Shown here piece after piece: positions 1 through 7,752 of a stretch of DNA of 25,476 bases. The notes beneath the pieces were generated by a model, which was given only the letters and a program-made list of their open reading frames with translations, was not told the DNA's origin and did no database searches. The stretch is from Sterolibacterium sp964521075. Its GTDB lineage: Bacteria; Pseudomonadota; Gammaproteobacteria; Burkholderiales; Rhodocyclaceae. The number at the start of each line of letters is the position of its first letter. The first letter of the stretch is position 1. Both the position numbers and the translations under genes were made by a program. The stretch spans positions 1 to 25,476 of the forward strand of contig CAZFPI010000028.1 in assembly GCA_964521075.1 (NCBI GenBank), given 5' to 3'.

Positions 1-918
1 CCGCTGGAGCGGTTTTCGCGCATGCTGGCTTTGTCTTTGGGGGTGCTGACGCTGGGCCTGGCTCTGGGGGTGGTAGTGCAGCTGCAGCTGGCTTTGCGCC
101 CGCTGCGCTGGCTGCGTTCGCGTCTGGCGGAGGTGCATGAGGGGCAGGCGGCGCAATTGACGGGGAGTTTTCCGCAGGAGCTGCAGCCTTTGGTGACGGA
201 GTTCAACCGGGTGTTGCAGCAGAATACGGAGATGGTGCAGCGGGCGAGAACACAGGCGGGGAATCTGGCCCATGCCTTGCGAACGCCGCTCACGATCCTG
301 GCCAATGCGGCGGATCGTGAGGAAGGTGGGCTGGCGCAGCTGGTGCGCGAGCAAACGGCGATTGCCAGTCGTCAGGTGGATTACCATTTGTCGCGCGCCC
401 GGGCGGTGGCTGCTGCGGCAACGAGATCGGGCGGGCTGCGAACGCCTGTCCTGCCGCCGGTTCGCGCCTTGTTGCAGACCATGCAGCGTTTGCATGCCGG
501 GCGTGGGCTGGCCTTCGAGTTGTCTTCCGGAGCCCAGGAAGCCGAGTTTCGCGGCGAGATGCAGGATTTGTACGAACTGTTGGGAAATCTGCTCGATAAC
601 GCGGGGAAATGGGCAGTCTCGAAGGTGGTGGTGGATGTGGTGCGGGAAGCTTCGACGGGGCAGGAAGGCCCGGGGGAGTTGTGCATTCATGTCGACGATG
701 ATGGCCCGGGGATTCCGGAGGATGACCGGGCGAGGATGTTCGTGCGCGGGGTGCAGCTTGACGAGTGTCGCCCCGGTGTCGGGCTGGGGCTGGATATCGT
801 GCGTACCCTGGCTGAAACCTATGGCGGGCGGGTGTCGGTTCAGGCTTCGGGAATGGGCGGTGCGCGCTTCAGTTTGCGTTTGCCGATGGCTGTACCCGCA
901 GTTACAATCAAGGGGTAG
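1..918 (+). CDS. Sensor histidine kinase, PhoQ-like, 5' end outside window
   Basis: Partial membrane sensor kinase; the frame is open from base 1, so the sensor domain and true start lie upstream. In the fragment (codon 1 = bases 1-3), codons 8-28 form a hydrophobic membrane segment, followed by a HAMP-like linker. The H-box NLAHALRTPL carries the phospho-accepting His at codon 91. The ATPase domain has an N-box (GNLLDN, Asn at about codon 200), a G1 box (DDGPGIP) and a G2 box (GVGLGLDIV at about codon 260). The H-box wording resembles PhoQ-type kinases. By family knowledge it should autophosphorylate and pass phosphate to a response regulator, probably an OmpR-type protein encoded upstream. 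The gene ends 40 nt before a two-receiver regulator, which could be another partner. What signal it senses cannot be seen. Confidence 0.9.
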   Translation, partial: PLERFSRMLALSLGVLTLGLALGVVVQLQLALRPLRWLRSRLAEVHEGQAAQLTGSFPQELQPLVTEFNRVLQQNTEMVQRARTQAGNLAHALRTPLTILANAADREEGGLAQLVREQTAIASRQVDYHLSRARAVAAAATRSGGLRTPVLPPVRALLQTMQRLHAGRGLAFELSSGAQEAEFRGEMQDLYELLGNLLDNAGKWAVSKVVVDVVREASTGQEGPGELCIHVDDDGPGIPEDDRARMFVRGVQLDECRPGVGLGLDIVRTLAETYGGRVSVQASGMGGARFSLRLPMAVPAVTIKG

Positions 919-958
919 ATTCAGTTTCGGTAATCTGTTTTTTTTGACGGAGACGGTG

Positions 959-1771
959 GTGGGTAAACTATCCCAGGTCAATACGCTTTCGGTCTATCTC
1001 GTCGAGCCTTCGGCGGTGCAGGCGAAGTTCATCGCGGGTGAGCTGAAATCAGTCGGTGTGGCGCGTATCAAGATTTTTGAATCCGCGCTGGATGTGCTCA
1101 GGGAAATGGAACAGGCGCGGCCCAGTGTGGTCATCAGTGCCTTGTATTTGCCCGATATGTCCGGGACGGAACTGGTTTATGCCATGCGGGATGATCCGGA
1201 TCTGGCGGATGTTGCTTTCATCCTGATTTCGAGCGAGACGCGCCCCCAGGTGCTGGAGCCTGTGCGTCAATCCGGTGCTTGCGGGATTTTGCCCAAGCCT
1301 TTCAATGACCGTCAGTTGAAGAAGGTGTTGTCTACGACGCTCGATTACCTGCTGACGGATGACAGCCTTTCCAGCGAGCATGTGGAGCTGGAGGATCTCA
1401 ACGTGCTGGTCGTCGATGACAGCAAGACTTCACGCAATTATGTGCGGCATGTTTTCGAGAATCTGGGCGTCAAGCATTTCATCGAGGCGGAAAACGGCCT
1501 GGAGGCCGTCCGGATCATGGAGTCGACACTGGTCGATCTGGTGATTACCGATTACAACATGCCGGAGATGGACGGTCAGGCTCTGGTTTCGCATATCCGG
1601 AACAAGAGCTGGCAGAACTCTGTCCCCATCCTGATGGTGACCAGCGAGCAGAACCAGAATCGTCTGGCGGGGCTGGAGGAACTGGGCGTGTCCGGTATTT
1701 GCGACAAGCCCTTCGTTCCGGAAGTCATCAAGCCGTTGCTGGCCAAGGTGCTGCGGGAAGACCGGGAGTAA
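959..1771 (+). CDS. Response regulator with two receiver (REC) domains, first one degenerate
   Basis: A 270-residue protein made of two tandem CheY-like receivers and no output domain. The second receiver (about residues 148-270) is complete: acidic pair D153/D154, phospho-acceptor D198 in DYNMPEMDG, T228 and K250. The first (about 9-130) has EP instead of DD, and alanine (A61, ISALYLPDMSG) where the phosphorylatable Asp should be. It keeps a KPF lysine, so it looks like a pseudo-receiver. The start is the GTG at 959, with GGAG 6 nt upstream; a GTG at 956 is also possible. The long reading frame entering from upstream overlaps the kinase in another frame and is not real. It lies just after the sensor kinase, so co-transcription is likely. 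With no DNA-binding or enzymatic domain, it probably acts by protein contact. Confidence 0.88.
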   Translation: MGKLSQVNTLSVYLVEPSAVQAKFIAGELKSVGVARIKIFESALDVLREMEQARPSVVISALYLPDMSGTELVYAMRDDPDLADVAFILISSETRPQVLEPVRQSGACGILPKPFNDRQLKKVLSTTLDYLLTDDSLSSEHVELEDLNVLVVDDSKTSRNYVRHVFENLGVKHFIEAENGLEAVRIMESTLVDLVITDYNMPEMDGQALVSHIRNKSWQNSVPILMVTSEQNQNRLAGLEELGVSGICDKPFVPEVIKPLLAKVLREDRE

Positions 1772-1792
1772 GCGGGCAAGGAGAAAGGGATG

Positions 1793-1838
1793 CGCTGACT
1801 GATTCACCAGGGTGGTGAGTCAGTCAGCGTTTTCCTTA
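1793..1838 (+). terminator. Rho-independent terminator after the response regulator
   Basis: Two 16-nt arms (1793-1808 and 1814-1829) pair along their full length with a single G-T wobble around a 5-nt loop. They are followed on the plus strand by TTTTCCTT. It sits 21 nt after the response regulator stop and just beyond the stop of the convergent minus-strand gene. The minus-strand side has only a weak T tract, so termination of that gene here is possible but less certain. Confidence 0.85.
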
Positions 1839-2372
1839 TTTCTTCTCGCGTTTTTTCCAGACGATGGGGATGGGCTGGTCTGAAGCCGGTGCGGCGGGGG
1901 CTGCCGGGGCGGGATTGAGCCGTTCTTCGCGTTTGCGCGGCGGGATGGCTTCTTCCTTCCTGGCTGCCATGGCCGCAGAGAGGAAGTCCGTGAGCTGGTC
2001 TTCCAGGGCGACCTGATTCATCATCTGGATTTCCAGTTTTTCGTGATAGGCCGCTGCCTTGCCGGGCCGCTGGTCGTAGGCGGCGAGGATGTCGATTTTT
2101 TCCTCGGCCAGCAGACCCTTGAATACCAGTTTGCATTCGTTGCCAGGATCGGTGTCCAGCTGGGCGTTTCGGCTGAGAATGAAGCGTACCTGGGCGTAGG
2201 GGTTGCCTTTTTCGTCCTGACCTTCTGACATGTCTGCCGGAAAGCCGTTGCCGCGCGCGTCGGAGGCGAATTCGTGGAACATCGGCAGGGTGAGGGTTTG
2301 CATGATTTCCATGAATTCGTTCTTGAAGCTGCGCGGGTCTTCTTGCGGGCTGGCGGCGGGGTCGTGGGACAT
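1836..2372 (-). CDS. Conserved-looking hypothetical protein, 178 aa
   Basis: I do not recognise this family. It encodes 178 residues with a good ribosome site (AAAGGAG, 5 nt before ATG) supporting the start at 2372. There is no signal peptide or membrane segment, so it is probably cytoplasmic. Residues about 15-130 look like a compact folded domain with mixed charged and hydrophobic segments (FKNEFMEIMQTL near the start, then YDQRPGK and YHEKLEIQMMNQ further on). Residues about 140-170 are Ala/Pro-rich linker, ending in a basic tail (WKKREKK). It lies 36 nt after the TauE/SafE-like gene on the same strand and may be the last gene of a hemN-led unit. Function unknown; that it is a real gene rests on codon pattern, ribosome site and lack of a competing frame. 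Confidence 0.75.
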   Translation of the reverse strand: MSHDPAASPQEDPRSFKNEFMEIMQTLTLPMFHEFASDARGNGFPADMSEGQDEKGNPYAQVRFILSRNAQLDTDPGNECKLVFKGLLAEEKIDILAAYDQRPGKAAAYHEKLEIQMMNQVALEDQLTDFLSAAMAARKEEAIPPRKREERLNPAPAAPAAPASDQPIPIVWKKREKK

Positions 2373-2408
2373 GTTGGCTCCTTTGAGGTTGAACGGGTTG
2401 TGGGTTTG

Positions 2409-3119
2409 TCAGGTCAGGCAGAGGATGCCATTCCAGAGTTTGTTTTCGAGGGTGGCAGCGTTGAACAGGCCGTGAACGCCAAAGCCTAGGATCAGTAGTC
2501 CGGAGACGATACGCAGGGTGCGGTTTTGCGTCAGCTTTCGTAGCCGGTGCAGGAGCAGGCCGGCCAGCAGGAGATTGGGCAGGGTTCCTAGTCCAAAGGC
2601 CAGCATCAGGCTGGCTCCGCGTGTCGCGCTGCCGGAGAGCAGGGCAGTGGATAGCGCGCTGTAGACCATGCCACAGGGCAAAAAACCCCATAGCAGGCCC
2701 AGCGGGAAGGTCTGGGTGATTTTCCGGGCGGGGGAGAAGTGCCGGGTAAGTGGCTGGATGTGTTTCCACAGGTGCTGGCCGGTGCGTTCGATGAATGCAA
2801 GGGATCGGGTCATGCCCATCAGGTAGACGCCTAGTGCGATGAGCATCAGGTTGGCCAGGAGATAGAGAATCAGCTGGACAGGGAAGGCGTGGTTGAGCAG
2901 CAGGCCCAGGCTGCCGATGGCTCCCATGAGCGCGCCAGCCAGGGTGTAGCTGGCGATGCGCCCGAGGTTGTAGCTGAGTTGTAGTGCCCAGGGGGGGTGG
3001 GCGGGCGTGGTGGATTGCTGGAGGGTGAGCGCGCTGACGATGCCGCCGCACATGGCGATGCAGTGCGTTCCGCCCAGAAGGCCGATGAGAAAGAGGGCGA
3101 ATACGCCGGAATCTGGCAT
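2409..3119 (-). CDS. TauE/SafE-like (UreH_2-type) integral membrane protein
   Basis: A 236-residue polytopic membrane protein with about six hydrophobic segments. The N-terminus GLLGGTHCIAMCGGI is the hallmark of the family annotated as sulfite exporter TauE/SafE or UreH_2/cytochrome-biogenesis transmembrane protein. Its two cysteines (HCIAMC) within the first helix suggest metal or redox handling, as proposed for relatives. In many beta- and gammaproteobacteria such a gene lies at the end of cbb3 oxidase assembly clusters beside hemN. The same pairing occurs here: it starts 30 nt after hemN's stop, which suggests a role linked to microaerobic respiration, perhaps copper supply. That link is inferred from context. 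True sulfite export is not supported by anything in the sequence. The ribosome site is weak. Confidence 0.82.
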   Translation of the reverse strand: MPDSGVFALFLIGLLGGTHCIAMCGGIVSALTLQQSTTPAHPPWALQLSYNLGRIASYTLAGALMGAIGSLGLLLNHAFPVQLILYLLANLMLIALGVYLMGMTRSLAFIERTGQHLWKHIQPLTRHFSPARKITQTFPLGLLWGFLPCGMVYSALSTALLSGSATRGASLMLAFGLGTLPNLLLAGLLLHRLRKLTQNRTLRIVSGLLILGFGVHGLFNAATLENKLWNGILCLT

Positions 3120-3149
3120 GGGGTGCGGCCAGGGTGGCGGCCAGGTGGC

Positions 3150-4550
3150 CTAGATGACCTTGGAATAGCGCGTGGGGGCGCGATCCTGTTGCAGGTGGCG
3201 GTCGAAGGCCATGGCGATGGCGCGTACCAGGAGCCTCCCGCGCAGTTCGATCACGAGCCGCCGGTCGGTGATGGTGAGCAGCCCTGCTTCTTGCATTTCC
3301 CGCAGATCGGCCAGTTCCCGGGCGAAGTAGCTGTTGAAATCGATCCGGTGGGCGTCTTCGATTTCGGCGAAGCCCAGCTCGAAATGACACATGAGCGACT
3401 GGATGATCGAGCGGCGCAGGAGATCGTCCGGGGTGAGTTCGATGCCGCGCATGACGGGGAGCGTGCCCTGGTCGAGCAGGTCGTAGTATTCGTCGAGCGT
3501 TTTGACGTTTTGCCCATAGCTTGGGCCAACCTTGCTGATGGCCGAGATGCCGAAGGAGAGCATGTCGGCATCGGCGTGGGTGGAGTAGCCCTGAAAATTG
3601 CGGTGCAGACGGCCTTGTCTCTGGGCGATGGCGAGTTCGTCGTCGGGCTTGGCGAAGTGGTCCATGCCGATAAAGACGTAGCCGGCTTCGTTGAGCTTGC
3701 GGATGGCGCGCTGGAGAATTTTCAGTTTGGCATCGGGGGAGGGAAGCTCGGCTTCGTTGATGCGGCGTTGCGGCTTGACGAGATTGGGCAGGTGGGCGTA
3801 GTTGTAGACCGATAGACGGTCCGGGTCGAGACGGAGGACGGTGTCCAGGGTGCGTTCGAAAGTGTCCAGATCCTGTTTCGGGAGGCCGTAGATGAGGTCG
3901 ACGCTGATGGACTGAAAACCATGGGCGCGGGCAGCGACCATGACGGCTTCGGTTTCTTCGACGCTCTGGATGCGGTTGACGGCCTGCTGCACGGCGGGCT
4001 CGAAATCCTGTACACCCAGACTCATGCGGTTGAAGCCCAGTTCGCCCAGAAGGCGCACGGTGGCGTCGTCGACCTTGCGCGGGTCGACTTCGATGGAGTA
4101 TTCGCCTTCAGGCAGGAAGTTGAAGTGCTCACGCGTCATGGCCATGAGATGGCGCATTTCGTCGTGTGAGAGGAAGGTGGGTGTGCCGCCGCCCCAGTGG
4201 AGCTGGATGATGTCACGCTCGCCAGAGAGCGAGGCTGCCTGCAGGGCAAGCTCCTTGCCGAGGTATTTCAGGTATTTTGCGGAACGGCCGTGGTCTTTGG
4301 TGATGATTTTGTTGCAGGCGCAGTAGTAGCAGATCGTGTTGCAAAAGGGCAGGTGCATGTAGAGCGACAAGGGGCGGCTCGTCCCGGCTACGGTGCGTCG
4401 TTCCAGCCATTTTTTGTAATCGGACGGGCCGAAGTTGTCTGTGAACCGGTCGGCCGTGGGATAGGAGGTGTAGCGCGGGCCGTTGACGTCGAAACGCCGG
4501 ATGAGCGTTTCGTCAAAGAGGGCATCTGCGGTGGGTTGAGCTGCGTTCAT
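3150..4550 (-). CDS. hemN: Oxygen-independent coproporphyrinogen III oxidase (radical SAM)
   Basis: Converts coproporphyrinogen III to protoporphyrinogen IX without oxygen, in cytoplasmic heme synthesis. From the chosen ATG it is 466 residues, close to E. coli HemN (457). The N-terminal GPRYTSYPTA matches HemN. The radical SAM cluster motif C70-x3-C74-x2-C77 is intact and followed by C79, as in true HemN rather than the HemW-type relatives. HWGGGTPT (SAM-binding glycines), EVDPR, GVQDF and IYGLPKQ are all recognisable, and the C-terminus RYSKVI matches the HemN tail. An in-frame ATG at 4589 would add 13 residues; neither start has a clear Shine-Dalgarno. It begins 72 nt after the pdxJ stop, so it may have its own promoter or be the tail of that operon. 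Expected to matter under low oxygen. Confidence 0.95.
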   Translation of the reverse strand: MNAAQPTADALFDETLIRRFDVNGPRYTSYPTADRFTDNFGPSDYKKWLERRTVAGTSRPLSLYMHLPFCNTICYYCACNKIITKDHGRSAKYLKYLGKELALQAASLSGERDIIQLHWGGGTPTFLSHDEMRHLMAMTREHFNFLPEGEYSIEVDPRKVDDATVRLLGELGFNRMSLGVQDFEPAVQQAVNRIQSVEETEAVMVAARAHGFQSISVDLIYGLPKQDLDTFERTLDTVLRLDPDRLSVYNYAHLPNLVKPQRRINEAELPSPDAKLKILQRAIRKLNEAGYVFIGMDHFAKPDDELAIAQRQGRLHRNFQGYSTHADADMLSFGISAISKVGPSYGQNVKTLDEYYDLLDQGTLPVMRGIELTPDDLLRRSIIQSLMCHFELGFAEIEDAHRIDFNSYFARELADLREMQEAGLLTITDRRLVIELRGRLLVRAIAMAFDRHLQQDRAPTRYSKVI

Positions 4551-4622
4551 CGGGACATCACCAGGAGGACAAGCCGTAAAGACTACCATAGTGCGTGAAA
4601 AGAGGCATTATTTTTACCCAAA

Positions 4623-5399
4623 TCAGGCAGGGTGGGCGGCTTGCGTGCCGATGCGGGCTTCCTGCATGGTTTGTTTCATGGTGCGAATGGCGTTTTCCCA
4701 CCCCATGAAAAGTGCATCGGCAACGAGGGCGTGGCCGATGTTGAGCTCGGAAATCCGGGACAGGGCGGCGATGGGCCGGACGTTGCCAAAGTGGAGGCCA
4801 TGGCCTGCATTGACCTTGAGGCCGATGTTTGTGCCGTAGATGGCTGCCTGGGCGATGCGTTCGAGTTCGTGTTGTTGTTCGGCGGCTGTTCTGGCGTCGG
4901 CATAGCGGCCCGTGTGGAGTTCGACGACGGTGGCGCCAGCGGCCCGCGCGGCGTCGAGCTGCCCGGGCTCGGGGTCGATGAACAAGGAGACGCGGGAACC
5001 CGCTGCCGTGAGTCGGGCACAGGCGGCGGCGACTTCTGCCGGGCGGGAGAGGATGTCCAGGCCACCTTCGGTGGTGAGTTCTTCCCGTTTTTCCGGGACG
5101 AGGCAGACGTCATGCGGGCGGATGCGGCAGGCGAAGGCGAGCATTTCTTCGGTGATGGCTGCTTCGAGGTTCATGCGTGTCGTGAGCTTTTCCCGCAGGA
5201 TTTCGACGTCGCGATCCTGAATGTGCCGACGGTCTTCGCGCAGATGCAAGGTGATGGCATCTGCACCGGCCTGTTCGGCCAGGAGGGCAGCGCGGATGGG
5301 GTCGGGGTAGCTCGTGCCGCGCGCCTGGCGCAGGGTGGCGATGTGGTCGATATTGACGCCGAGGTCGAGTGGCCGGGGGGCGAGGGAGGCTGTGGTCAT
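4623..5399 (-). CDS. pdxJ: Pyridoxine 5'-phosphate synthase
   Basis: Condenses 3-amino-2-oxopropyl phosphate with 1-deoxy-D-xylulose 5-phosphate to give pyridoxine 5'-phosphate, the last step of the DXP-dependent vitamin B6 pathway. The protein is 258 residues (E. coli 243), with a short N-terminal extension. Family motifs are clear: LGVNIDHIATLRQARGT near the N-terminus, ITLHLREDRRHI with the active-site His, MNLEAA with the active-site Glu, and NAGHGLHFGNV with the second active-site His in the phosphate-binding region. Its ATG overlaps the recO stop in an ATGA, so translation is probably coupled. It is the last clear member of the lepA operon. The acpS gene, which usually follows pdxJ, is absent; hemN comes next. 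Confidence 0.96.
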   Translation of the reverse strand: MTTASLAPRPLDLGVNIDHIATLRQARGTSYPDPIRAALLAEQAGADAITLHLREDRRHIQDRDVEILREKLTTRMNLEAAITEEMLAFACRIRPHDVCLVPEKREELTTEGGLDILSRPAEVAAACARLTAAGSRVSLFIDPEPGQLDAARAAGATVVELHTGRYADARTAAEQQHELERIAQAAIYGTNIGLKVNAGHGLHFGNVRPIAALSRISELNIGHALVADALFMGWENAIRTMKQTMQEARIGTQAAHPA

Positions 5400-6139
5400 G
5401 AGAGTTCCTGCAGTTCCATGAATATCCGGCGCGATTGCAAGGATTGCCCGGCCAGATGGTGTTGTATGAGTCTTCGCATGAGCTGTTTGGCTTCGCTCAG
5501 GGTGCGCGTGTCGGTGTAGTCATCATTTGCCAGATCCAGCAGTGTCTTGCCGTGCAGGGCTGGAGATGGGGCGGCGGCAGACTGGTGCAGCGGGGTGGGG
5601 CCGTGTTCGAGCCGGTAATGATAGAGGCCTTCGGCCTGGAGTGCCTGGCCGGTCTGCGTTTCTTGTTCGAGTTGCAGGCCATAGCCCAGTTCGCCCAGCA
5701 GGTGTTTTTCAAAGCGGCGTAGTAGCCGGGGGGCATTCATTTCTTCTGTGGATTGCGGTCGGGAAAGGCCCTGCAGGGTGGCGGCATAGTGGTCGAAGAG
5801 CCGGGGGTGGGCATCTTCCCTGGGCAGGAGGCGCAGCAGCAGTTCGTTGAGGTAATAGCCCAGCATGAGGGCACGGCCACCGAGTAACGGCATGCCGCCG
5901 ATCCAGTCGGCTTTGGCCAGGGTGCGGACTTCTCCAGCACCGAACCAGCCGAGTTCCAGGGGCTGGAAGGCGTGCAGCACACCACGCAGGGCTGCACGCG
6001 GGCGGCGAGCCCCCCGCGCCAGGAGCGGCAGACGGCCATGATCGCGGGAAAAAATGTCGACGATCAGGCTGGTTTCGCTGTAGGGATGGCTGTGCAGGAC
6101 AAAGGCTGGCTGGCCATCGATGCGCTGCTTGCTGCTCAT
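5396..6139 (-). CDS. recO: DNA repair protein RecO
   Basis: A 247-residue RecO, the mediator that binds single-stranded DNA and SSB and, with RecR, helps load RecA during gap repair. The N-terminal OB-fold part is recognisable by the pattern AFVLHSHPYSETSLIVDIFSR followed by GARRPRAALRG. The remainder (about residue 85 on) is the helical C-terminal domain. No clear cysteine zinc cluster is visible, as is common in proteobacterial RecO. It lies 21 nt after era and overlaps pdxJ by 4 nt (ATGA), matching the conserved era-recO-pdxJ order. The start has no strong ribosome site, suggesting reliance on upstream translation. Confidence 0.94.
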   Translation of the reverse strand: MSSKQRIDGQPAFVLHSHPYSETSLIVDIFSRDHGRLPLLARGARRPRAALRGVLHAFQPLELGWFGAGEVRTLAKADWIGGMPLLGGRALMLGYYLNELLLRLLPREDAHPRLFDHYAATLQGLSRPQSTEEMNAPRLLRRFEKHLLGELGYGLQLEQETQTGQALQAEGLYHYRLEHGPTPLHQSAAAPSPALHGKTLLDLANDDYTDTRTLSEAKQLMRRLIQHHLAGQSLQSRRIFMELQELS

Positions 6140-6160
6140 GCGCTTGTCGCGTGTGTCACG

Positions 6161-7066
6161 TCAGTCGTAGCCGAGGCTTTTGAGCGCGCGTTCGTCGTCG
6201 GCCCAGCCGCTTTTGACCTTCACCCAGGTTTCCAGATAAACCTTGCCGCCAAAGAGTTTTTCCATGTCGTGACGGGCGTCCGTGGACATGAGCTTGAGTT
6301 TTTCGCCACTGCGTCCGATGACGATGGATTTGTGCTGGGCCTTGTCTACGATGATGGCAGCGAAAATACGGCGCAATTGCCCTTCTTGTTCGAAACGCTC
6401 GATTTCGACGGTCATGCCGTAAGGAAGCTCGTCGCCCAGATTGCGAAAGAGTTTTTCGCGCAGGAGTTCGGCGGCGAGAAAACGTTCGCTACGGTCGGTA
6501 ATGTCGTCTTCATCAAAGAAGAAAGGCTGCTCCGGGAGATAGCTTGCCACTGTTTTCAGCAATGCTTCGGTGCCTTGTCCATTCTGGGCGGAAAGCGGGA
6601 CGATTTCGGCAAAAGGGTGGTCGGTTTGAAGCTGTGTGATGAAGGGGAGGAGTTGCGTCTTGTCCTTGATCTGGTCGATCTTGTTGATGAGGAGCAGGGT
6701 GGGGCGGTCGGGTGGCAGGAGTTTGAGGATGGCGCGGTCGGCCGCCGTGTAGCGGCCTGCTTCGATGACGAAGAGGATGACATCGACTTCGGCCAGTGCC
6801 TGGGTGACCTGGCGATTCAGGGCGCGGTTGAGCGCGCCACCGTGGCGGGTCTGGAAGCCCGGCGTGTCGACAAAGACGAATTGATGGTGGTCGCGCGTCA
6901 GCACCCCCGTCACGCGGTGGCGTGTGGTCTGGGGCTTTCGGGAGGTGATGCTGATTTTCTGGCCGATCAGACGGTTGAGCAGGGTGGATTTGCCGACGTT
7001 GGGCTGGCCGACGATGGCCAGTGTGCCGCAGCGATAAAGAGTTTCTGTGTTTGTGTCGTTCGTCAT
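6161..7066 (-). CDS. era: GTPase Era, 16S rRNA/30S assembly factor
   Basis: A 301-residue GTPase, the same length as E. coli Era, that binds the 3' end of 16S rRNA and assists 30S maturation. G motifs are intact: G1 GQPNVGKST at residues 20-28, G3 DTPGF and G4 NKID. The C-terminal KH domain shows GRSGEKLK with the following helix, and ends with WADDERALKSLGYD. The start is placed at 7066 because this ATG overlaps the rnc stop (ATGA) and gives the family length. A longer in-frame reading to 7177 would run far into rnc and adds a non-homologous segment. RNase III followed by Era is a conserved pair linking rRNA processing with small-subunit assembly. Confidence 0.97.
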   Translation of the reverse strand: MTNDTNTETLYRCGTLAIVGQPNVGKSTLLNRLIGQKISITSRKPQTTRHRVTGVLTRDHHQFVFVDTPGFQTRHGGALNRALNRQVTQALAEVDVILFVIEAGRYTAADRAILKLLPPDRPTLLLINKIDQIKDKTQLLPFITQLQTDHPFAEIVPLSAQNGQGTEALLKTVASYLPEQPFFFDEDDITDRSERFLAAELLREKLFRNLGDELPYGMTVEIERFEQEGQLRRIFAAIIVDKAQHKSIVIGRSGEKLKLMSTDARHDMEKLFGGKVYLETWVKVKSGWADDERALKSLGYD

Positions 7067-7749
7067 GGCCGGGCTTTGTCCATCAGGTGGCAGGCCTGTT
7101 TTGCGGCCTCCTGTTCGGCAGCGCGGCGGCTTACCCCCGTGCCGCTGGCGAAAATGTCGAGGCCGGTGATCTGGCATTCCACCTCGAATTCCTGTGCGTG
7201 GGCGTCCCCCCGGGTTGCCTTCAGTACATATTGTGGCAGGGCCAGACGACGGGCCTGTAGCCGTTCCTGCAGTTCGGTTTTGGGGTCCTTGCGGGCATTG
7301 CCCGGGTCGATGCCGGAGAATTTTGCCTGGAAAAGTTGCAGCACGACGGCCTGGGCAGCGGGGAATCCGGCATCTAGGTAAATCGCACCTATCAGGGCTT
7401 CGAGCGCGTCGGCAAGGATGGACGGGCGGCGGAACCCGCCGCTCTTGAGTTCGCCTTCGCCCAGCCGGAGGTGGTCACCCAGTGCCAGGGTTTGCGCTAC
7501 TTCAGCGAGCGATTCTTGTCGGACAAGACTGGCGCGCAGGCGGGAGAGGTCGCCCTCCCGCAGGGCCGGGAAGCGGGTGAAAAGCTGAGCTGCCACCACG
7601 CAGTTCAGTACGCCATCTCCCAGGAATTCGATCCGCTCGTTATGGGGCGTTCCATAGCTTCGGTGAGTCAGGGCCTGTTCGAGCAGGCGACGATCCGAAA
7701 AGGTGTACCCCAGGGCGCGTTCGACCTGTTCTGGCTTGCTGAACTGCAT
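7063..7749 (-). CDS. rnc: Ribonuclease III
   Basis: A 228-residue endonuclease that cuts double-stranded RNA, including rRNA precursors and structured mRNAs. The metal-binding catalytic residues sit at the same numbers as in E. coli RNase III: E38, E41 and D45 in the signature ERIEFLGDGVLN, and D114 and E117 in LADALEALIG. The residue after D45 is Gly46, where most homologues have Ser; this is unlikely to affect metal binding. The C-terminal dsRNA-binding domain occupies roughly residues 155-225 (KTELQERLQ through AAKQACHLM). The start is 3 nt after the DUF4845 stop, and the stop overlaps the era start, so all three are probably translated from one message. RNase III often regulates its own message by cleaving the leader; no such leader can be shown here. 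Confidence 0.97.
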   Translation of the reverse strand: MQFSKPEQVERALGYTFSDRRLLEQALTHRSYGTPHNERIEFLGDGVLNCVVAAQLFTRFPALREGDLSRLRASLVRQESLAEVAQTLALGDHLRLGEGELKSGGFRRPSILADALEALIGAIYLDAGFPAAQAVVLQLFQAKFSGIDPGNARKDPKTELQERLQARRLALPQYVLKATRGDAHAQEFEVECQITGLDIFASGTGVSRRAAEQEAAKQACHLMDKARP

Positions 7750-7752
7750 CGT

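Noticed and set aside
272..958. Long plus-strand reading frame overlapping the sensor kinase and joined in frame to the response regulator
   Set aside because: The part before 959 is out of frame with the kinase, has a Cys/Arg/Trp-rich composition typical of a shadow, and no family match; only the section from the GTG at 959 is a real protein.
1804..3390. 528-codon minus-strand frame across the hypothetical and TauE/SafE-like genes
   Set aside because: Arg/Pro/His-rich shadow in another frame; the two shorter genes in this stretch have better composition, ribosome site or family match.
4613..4626. Possible Fnr/Anr box upstream of hemN
   Set aside because: On the minus strand CTGAT-N4-GTAAA matches TTGAT-N4-ATCAA in only 7 of 10 positions and overlaps the pdxJ stop; too weak to list.
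5972..7381. 469-codon plus-strand frame antisense to recO, era and rnc
   Set aside because: It is the mirror of well-supported genes with conserved motifs on the minus strand; no ribosome site or family match.
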